Source of the DNA: Leifsonia sp. 71-9
GTDB lineage: Bacteria; Actinomycetota; Actinomycetes; Actinomycetales; Microbacteriaceae
Assembly (NCBI RefSeq): GCF_001898805.1
Contig: NZ_MKVJ01000004.1
Span: 39,234-103,233, forward strand
Length of the DNA stretch: 64,000 nt
Direction: 5' to 3'
The notes under the pieces were generated by a model, which was not told the origin of the DNA, made no database searches, and saw only the letters and a list, made by a program, of their open reading frames with translations. Made by a program: the position numbers and the translations under genes. Of the stretch, positions 16,735 to 24,835 are shown in pieces. The first letter of the stretch is position 1. Each line of letters starts with the position of its first letter.

Positions 16735-18218
16735 ACACGGCTGCGATGGGCGGGGCTGCGATGGGCGGAGTGTCGCGCACGGGAGCCGTCGCGGCCGTCG
16801 ACCTCGGGGCGACCAGCGGGCGCGTCATGCACGCGCGCGTCGGCGCCGACACGCTGGAGCTCACGGAGGCGGCCCGGTTCCTCAACACCCCCGTGCGGCT
16901 GTGGGAGGGCGACCGCCCGGCACTGCACGGGAACCTCGCGGGCCTGTTCAGCAGCATCCTGGACGGGCTCGGCTCGGTCGCCCGCACCGAGCCCGGTCTC
17001 GCGAGCATCGCCGTGGACTCCTGGGCCGTCGACTACGGCCTGCTGCGCGGCGGGAGGCTGCTGGGCGAGCCGTACCACTACCGCGACGAGCGCTCCGCGC
17101 GCGGCGTGGATCTCGTGCACGCCGCCGTCGCGCCCGACGAGTTGTACCGGGAGGGCGGGCTGCAGTTCCTGCCGTTCAACTCCCTGTACCAGCTGGCCGC
17201 AGACCGGGCGGCGGGCAACCTGGACGACGCAGACCGCTTCCTCCTCGTGCCCGACCTGGTGACCTACTGGCTCACCGGGCAGGAGCGCGCGGAGCGCACG
17301 AACGCCTCCACCACCGGCCTGCTGACCGCAGGCGGGCAGTGGAACGACGCCCTCATCGCCCGGCTGGGCCTGTCGCGCGACCTGTTCGCGCCGCTCGTCG
17401 ACGCCGGGACCGCGATCGGCCCCCTCCTGCCCTCGCTCGCCGCCGACCTCCCGTTCGCCGGCGCCGGCCCCACGGTCATGACCGTCGGCTCCCACGACAC
17501 CGCCTCGGCCGTCGTCGCCGTGCCGATGGACGCCACCCGCGCCGCGTACATCTCGTGCGGCACCTGGGGCCTGGTCGGGGTGGAGCTGGAGCATCGTGTC
17601 GTCAGCGACGAAGGCCGCGCGGCGAACTTCACGAACGAGGGCGGGGTGGACGGCCGCATCCGCTACCTCCACAACGTCATGGGCCTGTGGCTGCTCAGCG
17701 AGTCGCTGCGCGAGTGGCAGCGCCGCGGCCTGCACGTCACGCTCGAGTCGCTGCTCGCCGAGGCCGCCGAGCTCCCCCGCCCGGCCGATCTCTTCGACGC
17801 CGACGACCCGCGCTTCCTGGCGCCCGGCGACCTCCCGGCCCGCATCGCCGACTGGTTCGCCGAGCGCGACCTGCGGGCTCCCGCGAGTCCGGCCGGCATG
17901 GTCCGCGTGATCATCGAGAGCCTCGCCGACGCCTTCGCCCGCTCGGTGCAGCGTGCCTCCGAGCTCTCCGGCGTCCCGGTCGAGGCCATCCACATCGTCG
18001 GCGGCGGGGCGCGCAACGCCCTGCTCTGCCAGGCCACCGCCGACCGCGCGGGCGTGCCGGTGCTCGCGGGCCCCGTGGAGGCGACCGCGCTCGGCAACGC
18101 GCTCGTCCAGGGCCGTGCCGCCGGGCTGCTCAGCGGCGACCTGGAGACGCTGCGCGCGCTGGTCGCGCGGCACTACGCGCCGGTGCGGTACGAGCCCGCC
18201 CTCCGAGCGGTGGGGTGA
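16731..18218 (+). CDS. rhaB: Rhamnulokinase
   Basis: FGGY-family sugar kinase of 495 aa that makes L-rhamnulose-1-phosphate. VAAVDLGATSGRVM is the N-terminal phosphate-binding loop, SWAVDYGLL and SHDTASAVVAVP follow, and IHIVGGGARNALLCQATA is the C-terminal ATPase block. The start overlaps rhaEW by 4 bp. The first 14 residues contain a duplicated AAMGG encoded by a 14-bp direct repeat, so later in-frame ATGs at 16746 or later are alternative starts. Last gene of the operon, followed by a strong hairpin. No sugar transporter is present in the operon. Confidence 0.92.
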   Translation: MNTAAMGGAAMGGVSRTGAVAAVDLGATSGRVMHARVGADTLELTEAARFLNTPVRLWEGDRPALHGNLAGLFSSILDGLGSVARTEPGLASIAVDSWAVDYGLLRGGRLLGEPYHYRDERSARGVDLVHAAVAPDELYREGGLQFLPFNSLYQLAADRAAGNLDDADRFLLVPDLVTYWLTGQERAERTNASTTGLLTAGGQWNDALIARLGLSRDLFAPLVDAGTAIGPLLPSLAADLPFAGAGPTVMTVGSHDTASAVVAVPMDATRAAYISCGTWGLVGVELEHRVVSDEGRAANFTNEGGVDGRIRYLHNVMGLWLLSESLREWQRRGLHVTLESLLAEAAELPRPADLFDADDPRFLAPGDLPARIADWFAERDLRAPASPAGMVRVIIESLADAFARSVQRASELSGVPVEAIHIVGGGARNALLCQATADRAGVPVLAGPVEATALGNALVQGRAAGLLSGDLETLRALVARHYAPVRYEPALRAVG

Positions 18219-18237
18219 GCGCGGCCTCCTGAGACGC

Positions 18238-18273
18238 CTTCAGGGCAGGAGCCCGACGGCGCCTGCCCTGAAG
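18238..18273. terminator. Hairpin between convergent rhaB and LRR-protein genes
   Basis: CTTCAGGGCAGG and CCTGCCCTGAAG are perfect complements around a 12-nt loop. It lies 19 bp after the rhaB stop and 18 bp after the oppositely oriented LRR gene's stop, so it can serve both. No U-tract is evident. Confidence 0.7.
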
Positions 18274-18291
18274 TGATGCTGCCCCGTCAGG

Positions 18292-21183
18292 TCAGCTTTC
18301 CGTCGCGCCGTCCTTGCGGCGGCGACGACCGATCAGCACGGCGATGAAGCCCAGGCCGAGCAGCGAGAGGATCCACGGGACGGTCTGGAGCGCGTCCAGT
18401 CCGGTGTGGGCCAGGTCGCCGCTGCCGTCCACCGAAGCGCCGGCCGTCTTGTCGTTCGCACCCGGGTCGGTCGCACCCGTGTCAGGCGCCTCCGTGCTGG
18501 GCGTCTCCTCCTCGGGCGTCGCCGCGGGGTGCGCGACCGTCACGGTGTTGGACGGTGCGGAGGCATTGCCGTCCTCGTCCGTGGCCGTCGCGGTCAGCTT
18601 GGTGCCGTCCGGGAGGGGGCTGGTCAGGACGATGCTGAAGGTGCCGTCCTCGTCGGCGACCGCCGAGCCGATCACGTTGCCGGCGTCGTCGGTCACCGTG
18701 ACCGTCGAGCCCGGCTCAGCCGTACCCGACACGGTGGTGCCATCGCTGGGCGCGAGCACCGGAGCGTCCGGAGCGACCGCGTCAACCGTCACGGTGTTCG
18801 AGGGACCGGAGGCGTTGCCCGCCTCGTCCGTGGCGGTCGCCGTCAGCTTCGTGCCGTCCGCCAGCGGGCTGTCCGGGGTGAGGGTGAAGGTGCCGTCATC
18901 GCCGGCGACCGTCTTCCCGACCACGTTGCCCGCGTCATCGGTCACCGTCACCGTCGAGCCCGGCTCAGCCGTACCCGAGACCGTGGTGCCGTTCGACGGA
19001 GCCAGCACCGGAGCATCCGGAGCCACCGCGTCCACCGTCACGGTGTTCGAGGGACCGGAGGCGTTACCCGCCTCGTCCGTGGCGGTCGCCGTCAGCTTCG
19101 TGCCGTCCGCCAGCGGGCTCTCCGGGGTGAGGGTGAACGCGCCGGAATCATCCGCCACGACCTTCCCGACCACGTTGCCCGCACCGTCGGTGACCGTCAC
19201 GGTCGAACCGGGCTCGGCCGTACCGGTCACGGTCTTGCCGTCCGTCGAAGCCAGCACTGGAGCATCCGGAGCCACTGCATCCACGGTCACCGTGTTCGAC
19301 GGGCCGGAGACGTTGCCCGAGCCATCGGTCGCGGTCGCGGTCACCTTCGTGCCGTCCGCCAGCGGGCTGGAGGGCGTGAGGGTGAACGTGCCGTCGTCGC
19401 CCGCGAGGGTGGTGCCCACGATCGAGCCCGCGCCGTCGGTGACGGTCACGGTGGTGCCGGGGACGGCCGTACCGGTCACGGTCTTGCCGTCGGTCGGCGC
19501 CAGCACCGGAGCATCCGGAGCCACCGCATCCACGGTCACCGTGTTCGACGGACCCGAGACGTTGCCCGACCCGTCGGTCGCGGTCGCGGTCACCGTGGTG
19601 CCATCGGCCAGCGGGCTCGACGGGGTGATCGTGAAGGTGCCGTTGTCGGCGGCGACGGTCGTCCCGACCACGTTGCCCGCACCGTCGGTCACCGTGACGG
19701 TCGCGCCGGGCTCGGCCGTGCCCGAGACCGTCGTCCCGTTGGACGGCGCCAGGATCGGAGCGTCCGGAGCGACCGCATCCACGGTCACCGTGTTCGACGG
19801 ACCCGAGACGTTGCCCGAGCCATCGGTCGCGGTCGCGGTCACCGTGGTGCCATCCGCCAGCGGGCTGGAGGGGGTGAAGGTGAAGTGTCCGGAGCCATCC
19901 GCGACGGCCGTGCCGACCTCGGCACCCGAGCCGTCGGTCAGGGTCACGGTCGAGCCCGGCTCGGCCGTACCGGTCACGGTCTTGCCGTCGGTTGCAGCCA
20001 GCACCGGAGCATCCGGAGCGACCGCATCCACCGTCACCGTGTTCGACGGGGCGGAGGTGTGACCTGCTCCGTCGACCGCGGTGGCGGTCAACTTCGTGCC
20101 GTCCGCGAGGGGGCTGGAGGGGGTGACGGTGAAGTTGCCGCTCCCATCAGCGACGGCCGTGCCGACCTCGGCACCCGAGCCGTCGGTCACGATCACGGTC
20201 ACGCCCGGCTGCGCGGTGCCCGAGACGGTCCGGCCGTTCGTGTCGGCCAGGACGGGGGCGTCCGGGAGCGGAGCCACATCGAGGGTGAACGTGCCGGAGA
20301 AGGCGCCCGAGCCGGTGCCCGGGGTGCGGGTGGAGGCCCACGACATCGTCAGCGGGCCGGCCGCGGTCGGGGTCCAGGTGTTGGAGGCGGAGTCGTACGT
20401 CGCCGAACCGCTGGACGCGCTCAGCGCCACGGGCGCGCCGTCGACGCCGATCACCGGGTTGGCCGCGCGCGCGCCGACGGTGCCATCCGGCTGGGAGATC
20501 GTCTGACCGGCGACGTTGAAGGTGGTCGCCGACGTCAGTCCGGACAGCGACGAGATGTCGCTGATGTGGTTGTTCATCGCCGTCAGGGTGGTGAGGTGCG
20601 TGAGACCCGCGGCGGGCGAGATGTCCGAGATGTCGTTCATGTGGACGGACAGGCTGACCAGCGTCGCGAGCTCGCGGACGGCCTCGATGTCCGTCAGCTG
20701 GTTGGAGGCGACGTTCAGGTTGAGGAGGTTCGTCATCTGCCGGACGGGCCCGATGTCGGTCAGCTTGTTGCCGTCGACCAGGAAGGTCTGGAGGTTCGGC
20801 GCGTTCAGCGGCGCGATGGAGACGATCTGGTTGTTGGCGACGTCGAGGGCGGTCAGCGACGTGAGGCCGCCGATCGGCTGCAGGTCGACGATCGCGTTGT
20901 CCCGGATGGTGAGGTTCAGGAGGTTCGTGAACGAGCCGAGACCGGTCATGTCGGTGATGCCGAGGTTGTTGCACGTGATCGAGATCAGGGACTGCGCCTG
21001 ATCCGAGTCGATCGGTGTGCCGGCGGGAAGGCCGAGCGTGCTGTCGACGCAGTTCAGCAGATTCGAGTCCGGGATGTTGACGGGGGTGGCCGCGCTGGCC
21101 GGCCCGGCGACGGCGACGCCGCCCGCGACGAGGCCGAGGACGGCGAGGACCACGGCGGGTCCACGGTAGTGGAACGAGGGCAT
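18292..21183 (-). CDS. LRR and Ig-like-repeat cell-wall protein with LAxTG anchor
   Basis: Surface protein of 963 aa. The signal peptide ends near PASAATPV. An internalin-like leucine-rich repeat block follows (about 60-220), with units such as LTSLTALDVANNQIVSIAPL. An Ig-like linker leads to seven tandem 84-residue domains, each of the form VAPDAPVLAPSDGTTVSGTA through SNTVTVDA (about 300-890). A Thr/Pro/Glu-rich spacer, LAHTG, a helix and RRRRKDG form a class E-type sorting signal. The start ATG 21183 has AGGAAG 8 nt upstream; an upstream extension in frame lacks a signal. Likely role is adhesion or protein binding. The seven repeats are very similar at DNA level, so copy number may vary. 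Confidence 0.87.
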   Translation of the reverse strand: MPSFHYRGPAVVLAVLGLVAGGVAVAGPASAATPVNIPDSNLLNCVDSTLGLPAGTPIDSDQAQSLISITCNNLGITDMTGLGSFTNLLNLTIRDNAIVDLQPIGGLTSLTALDVANNQIVSIAPLNAPNLQTFLVDGNKLTDIGPVRQMTNLLNLNVASNQLTDIEAVRELATLVSLSVHMNDISDISPAAGLTHLTTLTAMNNHISDISSLSGLTSATTFNVAGQTISQPDGTVGARAANPVIGVDGAPVALSASSGSATYDSASNTWTPTAAGPLTMSWASTRTPGTGSGAFSGTFTLDVAPLPDAPVLADTNGRTVSGTAQPGVTVIVTDGSGAEVGTAVADGSGNFTVTPSSPLADGTKLTATAVDGAGHTSAPSNTVTVDAVAPDAPVLAATDGKTVTGTAEPGSTVTLTDGSGAEVGTAVADGSGHFTFTPSSPLADGTTVTATATDGSGNVSGPSNTVTVDAVAPDAPILAPSNGTTVSGTAEPGATVTVTDGAGNVVGTTVAADNGTFTITPSSPLADGTTVTATATDGSGNVSGPSNTVTVDAVAPDAPVLAPTDGKTVTGTAVPGTTVTVTDGAGSIVGTTLAGDDGTFTLTPSSPLADGTKVTATATDGSGNVSGPSNTVTVDAVAPDAPVLASTDGKTVTGTAEPGSTVTVTDGAGNVVGKVVADDSGAFTLTPESPLADGTKLTATATDEAGNASGPSNTVTVDAVAPDAPVLAPSNGTTVSGTAEPGSTVTVTDDAGNVVGKTVAGDDGTFTLTPDSPLADGTKLTATATDEAGNASGPSNTVTVDAVAPDAPVLAPSDGTTVSGTAEPGSTVTVTDDAGNVIGSAVADEDGTFSIVLTSPLPDGTKLTATATDEDGNASAPSNTVTVAHPAATPEEETPSTEAPDTGATDPGANDKTAGASVDGSGDLAHTGLDALQTVPWILSLLGLGFIAVLIGRRRRKDGATES

Positions 21184-21480
21184 CGGAGTGTTCTTCCTGT
21201 TCGGGTCATGGGGTCTTCGGAGATCGACGCCGCCTGTCGATGGCGGCCTCGATTGCCGTGCTCGGTCCGGACAGGGATCGGCCTCGGCGACGTGCGAAGA
21301 TTCGTCACCACGGTAGGGAGCGCGTACGTGCACGCAACGGCGGTTGCGGCCGAATTAAGTACGTGGTGAATGGATTTGCGTCCACGAGGCACGGGGGCGC
21401 GTCGAGGTGGCCGTCGACACGCCGTCCGTCGGGTTTCGGCTCCGTAGTCGGCGCCGCTCCCGATCCCTCAAGATGGACGG
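21184..21480. other. Divergent intergenic region, LRR gene and kinase gene
   Basis: About 300 bp without a gene I can support. It must hold the promoters of both flanking genes. The most AT-rich stretch is around 21350-21375 (GAATTAAGTACGTGG), a plausible promoter location for the LRR gene with a long leader. I see no clear operator or hairpin. Confidence 0.4.
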
Positions 21481-22128
21481 GTGACCCTCGACGATCTCGC
21501 CCGCCGCGCTCTGGCCCTCGCTCCGGAGGGCACGCGGGTGGTCATCGGAGTCGCGGGGAGCCCGGGCTCGGGCAAGACGACGCTCGCCCGCGCGGTCACC
21601 GAGCGGGTGAACGGGCTGGCGGGTGACGGGGCCGCCGTGCACGTGCCGATGGACGGCTTCCACCTGGCCAACGCCTCCCTCGACGCCCTCGGCCGACGCG
21701 ACCGCAAGGGGGCGATCGACACCTTCGACGCGTGGGGGTACGTCGGGCTGCTCCAGCGACTGCTCGCCGAGCGGGACCACGCGGTGTTCGCCCCCGCGTT
21801 CGAGCGGTCGGTGGATGAGCCGGTCGCCGGCTCCATCGCCGTCGGCCCCGAGACGCGACTGGTGGTCACGGAGGGCAACTACCTGCTGGTGGATGCGGAG
21901 CCGTGGTCGCGCATCCCGTCGCTCCTCGCCGAGAGCTGGTTCGTGGCCACGCCAGCCGCCGAGCGCGAGGCGCGGCTGGTCGACCGGCACACCCGGCACG
22001 GCCGCACACCGGAGGCCGCCCTGGCGTGGGCGCGCGACGTGGACGGCGCGAACGCGGCGATCATCGAACCGACCCGCGACCGGGCGACCCTCGTCGTGGA
22101 CGGAAGGCTCCCAGGCATCGGCGCTTAG
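21481..22128 (+). CDS. Nucleoside/nucleotide kinase family protein (PanK/uridine-kinase-like)
   Basis: P-loop kinase of 215 aa. IGVAGSPGSGKTTLAR is Walker A near residue 27. VPMDGFHLAN carries the Asp and the DGFH motif shared by phosphoribulokinase, uridine kinase and pantothenate kinase type I. VVTEGNYLLVD is the Walker B-like strand, and RHTRHGRTPEAA is an Arg-rich lid. The substrate, a sugar or a nucleoside, is not evident. GTG start. The mycoredoxin gene follows 9 bp after its stop, so the two are probably co-transcribed. Confidence 0.82.
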   Translation: MTLDDLARRALALAPEGTRVVIGVAGSPGSGKTTLARAVTERVNGLAGDGAAVHVPMDGFHLANASLDALGRRDRKGAIDTFDAWGYVGLLQRLLAERDHAVFAPAFERSVDEPVAGSIAVGPETRLVVTEGNYLLVDAEPWSRIPSLLAESWFVATPAAEREARLVDRHTRHGRTPEAALAWARDVDGANAAIIEPTRDRATLVVDGRLPGIGA

Positions 22129-22137
22129 GCTGAAGGC

Positions 22138-22386
22138 ATGACCGACACGTTCGACAAGGTGACCATGTTCGGCGCGGACTGGTGCCGCGACTGCATCCGC
22201 TCCAAGGCGCTGCTCGAGCGCCTGGGCACCGACTACGACTACATCGACCTCGTGGAGCGCCCCGAGGAGGCCGACCGCGCCAAGGCGATCAGCGGCCGCA
22301 CCAACATCCCCGTCGTGGTCTTCCCCGACGGCCGCCACTTCACGGAGCCGTCCGACCAGGAGCTCGAAGCAGCACTGGCGCAGTAG
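22138..22386 (+). CDS. Glutaredoxin-like protein (mycoredoxin)
   Basis: Small thioredoxin-fold reductase of 82 aa. The active site FGADWCRDC is CxxC near residues 18-21, and NIPVVVFPDG carries the cis-Pro of the glutathione- or mycothiol-binding site. In actinobacteria this class reduces mixed disulfides with mycothiol. It lies directly behind the kinase gene. The C-terminus EPSDQELEAAL matches the usual last helix. Confidence 0.88.
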   Translation: MTDTFDKVTMFGADWCRDCIRSKALLERLGTDYDYIDLVERPEEADRAKAISGRTNIPVVVFPDGRHFTEPSDQELEAALAQ

Positions 22387-22425
22387 CACCCGGCCTGCGG
22401 AGCTGCGCCCGCCCTCGCCCCGACG

Positions 22426-22992
22426 TCAGCTCAGGGCGGCGAGCGCCCGCAGCCGTTCCATCACGGCGCGCACGCGCTCAGCCAGCGAGCCGGGCGCGTC
22501 GTCGCCGATCCAGGCCGCGAACGCGACCTTGAACGCCGCGACCGCCGTCTCCGCCGCGATCGACGCCTCCGGCTCCGCCACCCCGCGCTCGCGGAGGGCG
22601 GCCGTGACGGCCTCCCCGAGCTGGGCGAGCTTCAGCAGCTCCCGCTCCTGCAGGCTCGCGTTCGCCGCGATCGCCGCCGCGCGCCGACGCGCGTACTCAC
22701 GCCGTTCCTCCAGCATCGCCGTGCCGTCGGCGAGCGCCTCCCCCGCCGCGTCCAGGGCCGGGAGGGAGGGGTCGGTCGCCGTGAGCACCGCCAGCACGTC
22801 GTGCTCCATCTGACCGGTCGCGTCGAAGAGCACTTCGCGCTTGTCGGCGAAGTAGCGGAAGAACGTGCGCTCCGTCACGCCCGCGCGCTCCGCGATGTCG
22901 GAGACGGTCGTCTGCTCGAAGCCCGGGTCGAGGTAGAGCTCGAGCGCGGCGAGGCGCATGCGCCCCTGCGCGTCCGGCTCCCAGCGTCCCAT
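22426..22992 (-). CDS. TetR-family transcriptional regulator
   Basis: Repressor of 188 aa. The HTH reads TTVSDIAERAGVTERTFFRYF (about 28-48), followed by an all-helical ligand domain rich in Ala and Arg. I use ATG 22992 because TGGAG precedes it; an ATG at 23025 would put the start inside the operator/promoter region. It is divergent from the SDR gene at 23077, and a perfect 17-bp palindrome lies between them, so it probably represses that gene and itself. Ligand unknown. Confidence 0.87.
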   Translation of the reverse strand: MGRWEPDAQGRMRLAALELYLDPGFEQTTVSDIAERAGVTERTFFRYFADKREVLFDATGQMEHDVLAVLTATDPSLPALDAAGEALADGTAMLEERREYARRRAAAIAANASLQERELLKLAQLGEAVTAALRERGVAEPEASIAAETAVAAFKVAFAAWIGDDAPGSLAERVRAVMERLRALAALS

Positions 22993-23008
22993 GCGCTCCA
23001 GTCTAGTG

Positions 23009-23056
23009 ATGACAGCGGCTGACATCAGTGCTATCGTCGATGTCAGTCACTGACAT
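23009..23056 (+). promoter_or_regulatory. SDR promoter with perfect TetR operator
   Basis: ATGACA (23009-23014) and TATCGT (23032-23037) are 17 bp apart. Just downstream ATGTCAGTCACTGACAT (23040-23056) is a perfect 17-bp palindrome. A further CTGACATC (23019-23026) pairs with GATGTCAG (23039-23046), so two overlapping sites may exist. Placement over the transcription start suits repression by the adjacent TetR protein. Confidence 0.75.
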
Positions 23057-23076
23057 GACCTGAAAGGGATGATCCC

Positions 23077-23976
23077 ATGCGCGTTTTCGTCACCGGAGCC
23101 TCCGGCTGGATCGGCTCGGCCGCCGTACCCGAACTCCTCGCCGCCGGACACGAGGTCGTCGGCCTCGCCCGCTCCGACGCCTCCGCCGCCGCACTCCGCG
23201 AGGCGGGCGTGGAGGTGCGCGCCGGCAGCCTCGACGACCTCGAGAGCCTCCGCGCCGGCGCCGCCGAGGCGGACGCCGTCCTCCACCTCGCCTTCAAGCA
23301 CGACTTCTCCGACTTCGAGGCGGCGGGCCGCACCGAGCGCGCCGCCGTCGAGACGATGCTCGACGCGATCGCCGGCGACGACAAGCCGTTCCTGTTCGCC
23401 TCCGGCATCGCCATGCTCGCGCCCGGTCGCGTCGCCACCGAGGAGGACGCCGCCCGCTCCTCCGACCCCGTGTCGCCGCGTGGAGGAGCGGAGGGCTTCG
23501 CGCTCGGCTCGGCCGATCGCGGCATCCGCCCGGTCGCGCTGCGCTTCGCCCCGACGGTGCACGGTGTCGGCGACCACGGCTTCAGCGCGGTCCTGGCCGG
23601 GATCGCCCGCGAGAAGGGCGTGGCCGGCTACGTCGGCGACGGCGCGAACCGCTGGCCCGCCGTGCACCACTCCGACGCCGGCCGCCTGATCGCGCTCGCG
23701 CTCGACGCAGCGCCGGAGGGCGGCGGCATCGTCCACGCCGTCGCCGAGGAGGGCATCCCGACCCGCGAGATCGCGGAGGCCCTCGGCCGCGCGATCGGCG
23801 TGCCCACCGCCTCCATCGCCCCGGAGGACGCGGCCGCGCACTTCGGCTGGATCGGCGCCTTCTTCGGCGTCGACATCCCCGCCTCCAGCGCCCTCACCCG
23901 CGAGCGCTACGGCTGGACCCCCACCGGCCCGACCCTCTTCGAGGACATCGCGGCGGGCGCCTACCCGGGCCACTGA
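23077..23976 (+). CDS. NAD-dependent epimerase/dehydratase-like atypical SDR
   Basis: Cytoplasmic oxidoreductase of 299 aa. The N-terminal VFVTGASGWIGSAAVPELL is the Rossmann motif of extended/atypical SDRs. LRFAPTVHGVGDHGF and VHHSDAGRLIALAL are conserved in the SDR5/GDP-sugar-epimerase-like group. The usual YxxxK is not evident (FALGSADRG in its region), so a classical dehydrogenase mechanism is doubtful. GAAAGGG precedes the ATG. Control by the divergent TetR gene is likely, suggesting a stress- or compound-induced detoxification role. Confidence 0.82.
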   Translation: MRVFVTGASGWIGSAAVPELLAAGHEVVGLARSDASAAALREAGVEVRAGSLDDLESLRAGAAEADAVLHLAFKHDFSDFEAAGRTERAAVETMLDAIAGDDKPFLFASGIAMLAPGRVATEEDAARSSDPVSPRGGAEGFALGSADRGIRPVALRFAPTVHGVGDHGFSAVLAGIAREKGVAGYVGDGANRWPAVHHSDAGRLIALALDAAPEGGGIVHAVAEEGIPTREIAEALGRAIGVPTASIAPEDAAAHFGWIGAFFGVDIPASSALTRERYGWTPTGPTLFEDIAAGAYPGH

Positions 23977-24005
23977 CCCGGCCGCTTCCACCCGCCACGA
24001 CGCGC

Positions 24006-24094
24006 GCAACGGAGGAGATCCGAGGGCCGACCCGCCCTCCCCTCCTCCGTTGCCCGTCACGGCCCGGAGTGTCGCGCGGAAGCTCCTCCGTTGC
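24006..24094. repeat. Three copies of a 12-bp motif forming an intergenic inverted/direct repeat
   Basis: GCAACGGAGGAG (24006-24017) is the exact reverse complement of CTCCTCCGTTGC at 24042-24053 and at 24083-24094. The first two can form a stem with a 24-nt loop; the last two are direct copies 41 bp apart. The cluster fills the gap between the convergent SDR and MBL genes and may end transcription or be a repeat element. Confidence 0.65.
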
Positions 24095-24103
24095 CGACCG
24101 GCC

Positions 24104-24733
24104 CTAGACCAACCGATCCGGCGACCCGTGCCCCGGGCACACCAGCCGGGGCCGGGAGGCGGTGATCGCCGCCAACGTCGCGTCGGCGGCGGCACGATCG
24201 CTGATCAGGAATCCGGGGAAGTGGACGAGCTTCCCGTCCGAGACACGCGCAGCATCGCCGATGAACGCGACGCCGCGCCAGCGGACGAGGTGATGCCCGG
24301 GCGTGTGTCCCGGAGCCGGCACGGCCAGGACACCCGGCGCGATCGCGGTCTCGGCGTGGCCGGGCAGCTCGTGCAGCCCGGCCGGCACCTCGGTGCGCCC
24401 GAGCCAGCCCAGTCGCTGCATCGCCCGCCGAGTGGAGGTGGGAGGCTGCTGCTCGCCGCGCAGGATGCGCGCGTCCGGCGCCCCGATCCACACCCGCGCG
24501 CCCGTCGCCCGCTGCACGGCCGCCGCGGCGCCGGCATGGTCGGGGTCGTAGTGGGTGAGCACGACATCCGTCACCGGAGAGATGCGCGCGGCGGCGAGCT
24601 CCGCGACCAGCGCCCGCGCACCGGACGCGAGGCCCGAGTCGACGAGCACCGAACGGCCGTCCTCCTCGATGAGGTACGCGTTCCCGGCGCGGGCACTCTC
24701 GATCCGGTACAGGCCGTCGATCAGCAGCTTCAT
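24104..24733 (-). CDS. MBL-fold metallo-hydrolase
   Basis: Metal-dependent hydrolase of 209 aa. VVLTHYDPDHAGAA holds the metal motif, which here is H-x-D-x-D-H instead of the usual HxHxDH, so one histidine ligand is replaced by Asp. GHTPGHH, FIGDAAR and LVCPGHGSP supply the remaining ligands. Start ATG 24733 is the first codon of the conserved KLLIDGLYRIES strand. Candidate activities are lactonase, glyoxalase II-like or arylsulfatase-like; none can be chosen. It is divergent from the aldo/keto reductase at 24836. Confidence 0.85.
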   Translation of the reverse strand: MKLLIDGLYRIESARAGNAYLIEEDGRSVLVDSGLASGARALVAELAAARISPVTDVVLTHYDPDHAGAAAAVQRATGARVWIGAPDARILRGEQQPPTSTRRAMQRLGWLGRTEVPAGLHELPGHAETAIAPGVLAVPAPGHTPGHHLVRWRGVAFIGDAARVSDGKLVHFPGFLISDRAAADATLAAITASRPRLVCPGHGSPDRLV

Positions 24734-24835
24734 ACGGTGGATGCTATCCCTGCGCCCGGATTGATGACCCCCATCGCACAATCCCATCCGAACCTCCTGT
24801 TGGACTTCCGGCCCGCGCGGGCGGATGCTGACGAC

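Noticed and set aside
18520-20290. Regular 252-bp repeats considered as a CRISPR-like or satellite array
   Set aside because: The period is a multiple of three and each unit encodes a complete Ig-like domain in one open frame.
18406-21369. Plus-strand frame opposite the LRR protein
   Set aside because: Repeats mirror the Ig-like coding repeats and the composition is Arg/Gly-rich; no start signal.
22993-23025. Longer TetR start at ATG 23025
   Set aside because: It would place the start inside the promoter/operator; ATG 22992 has TGGAG upstream and a normal N-terminus.
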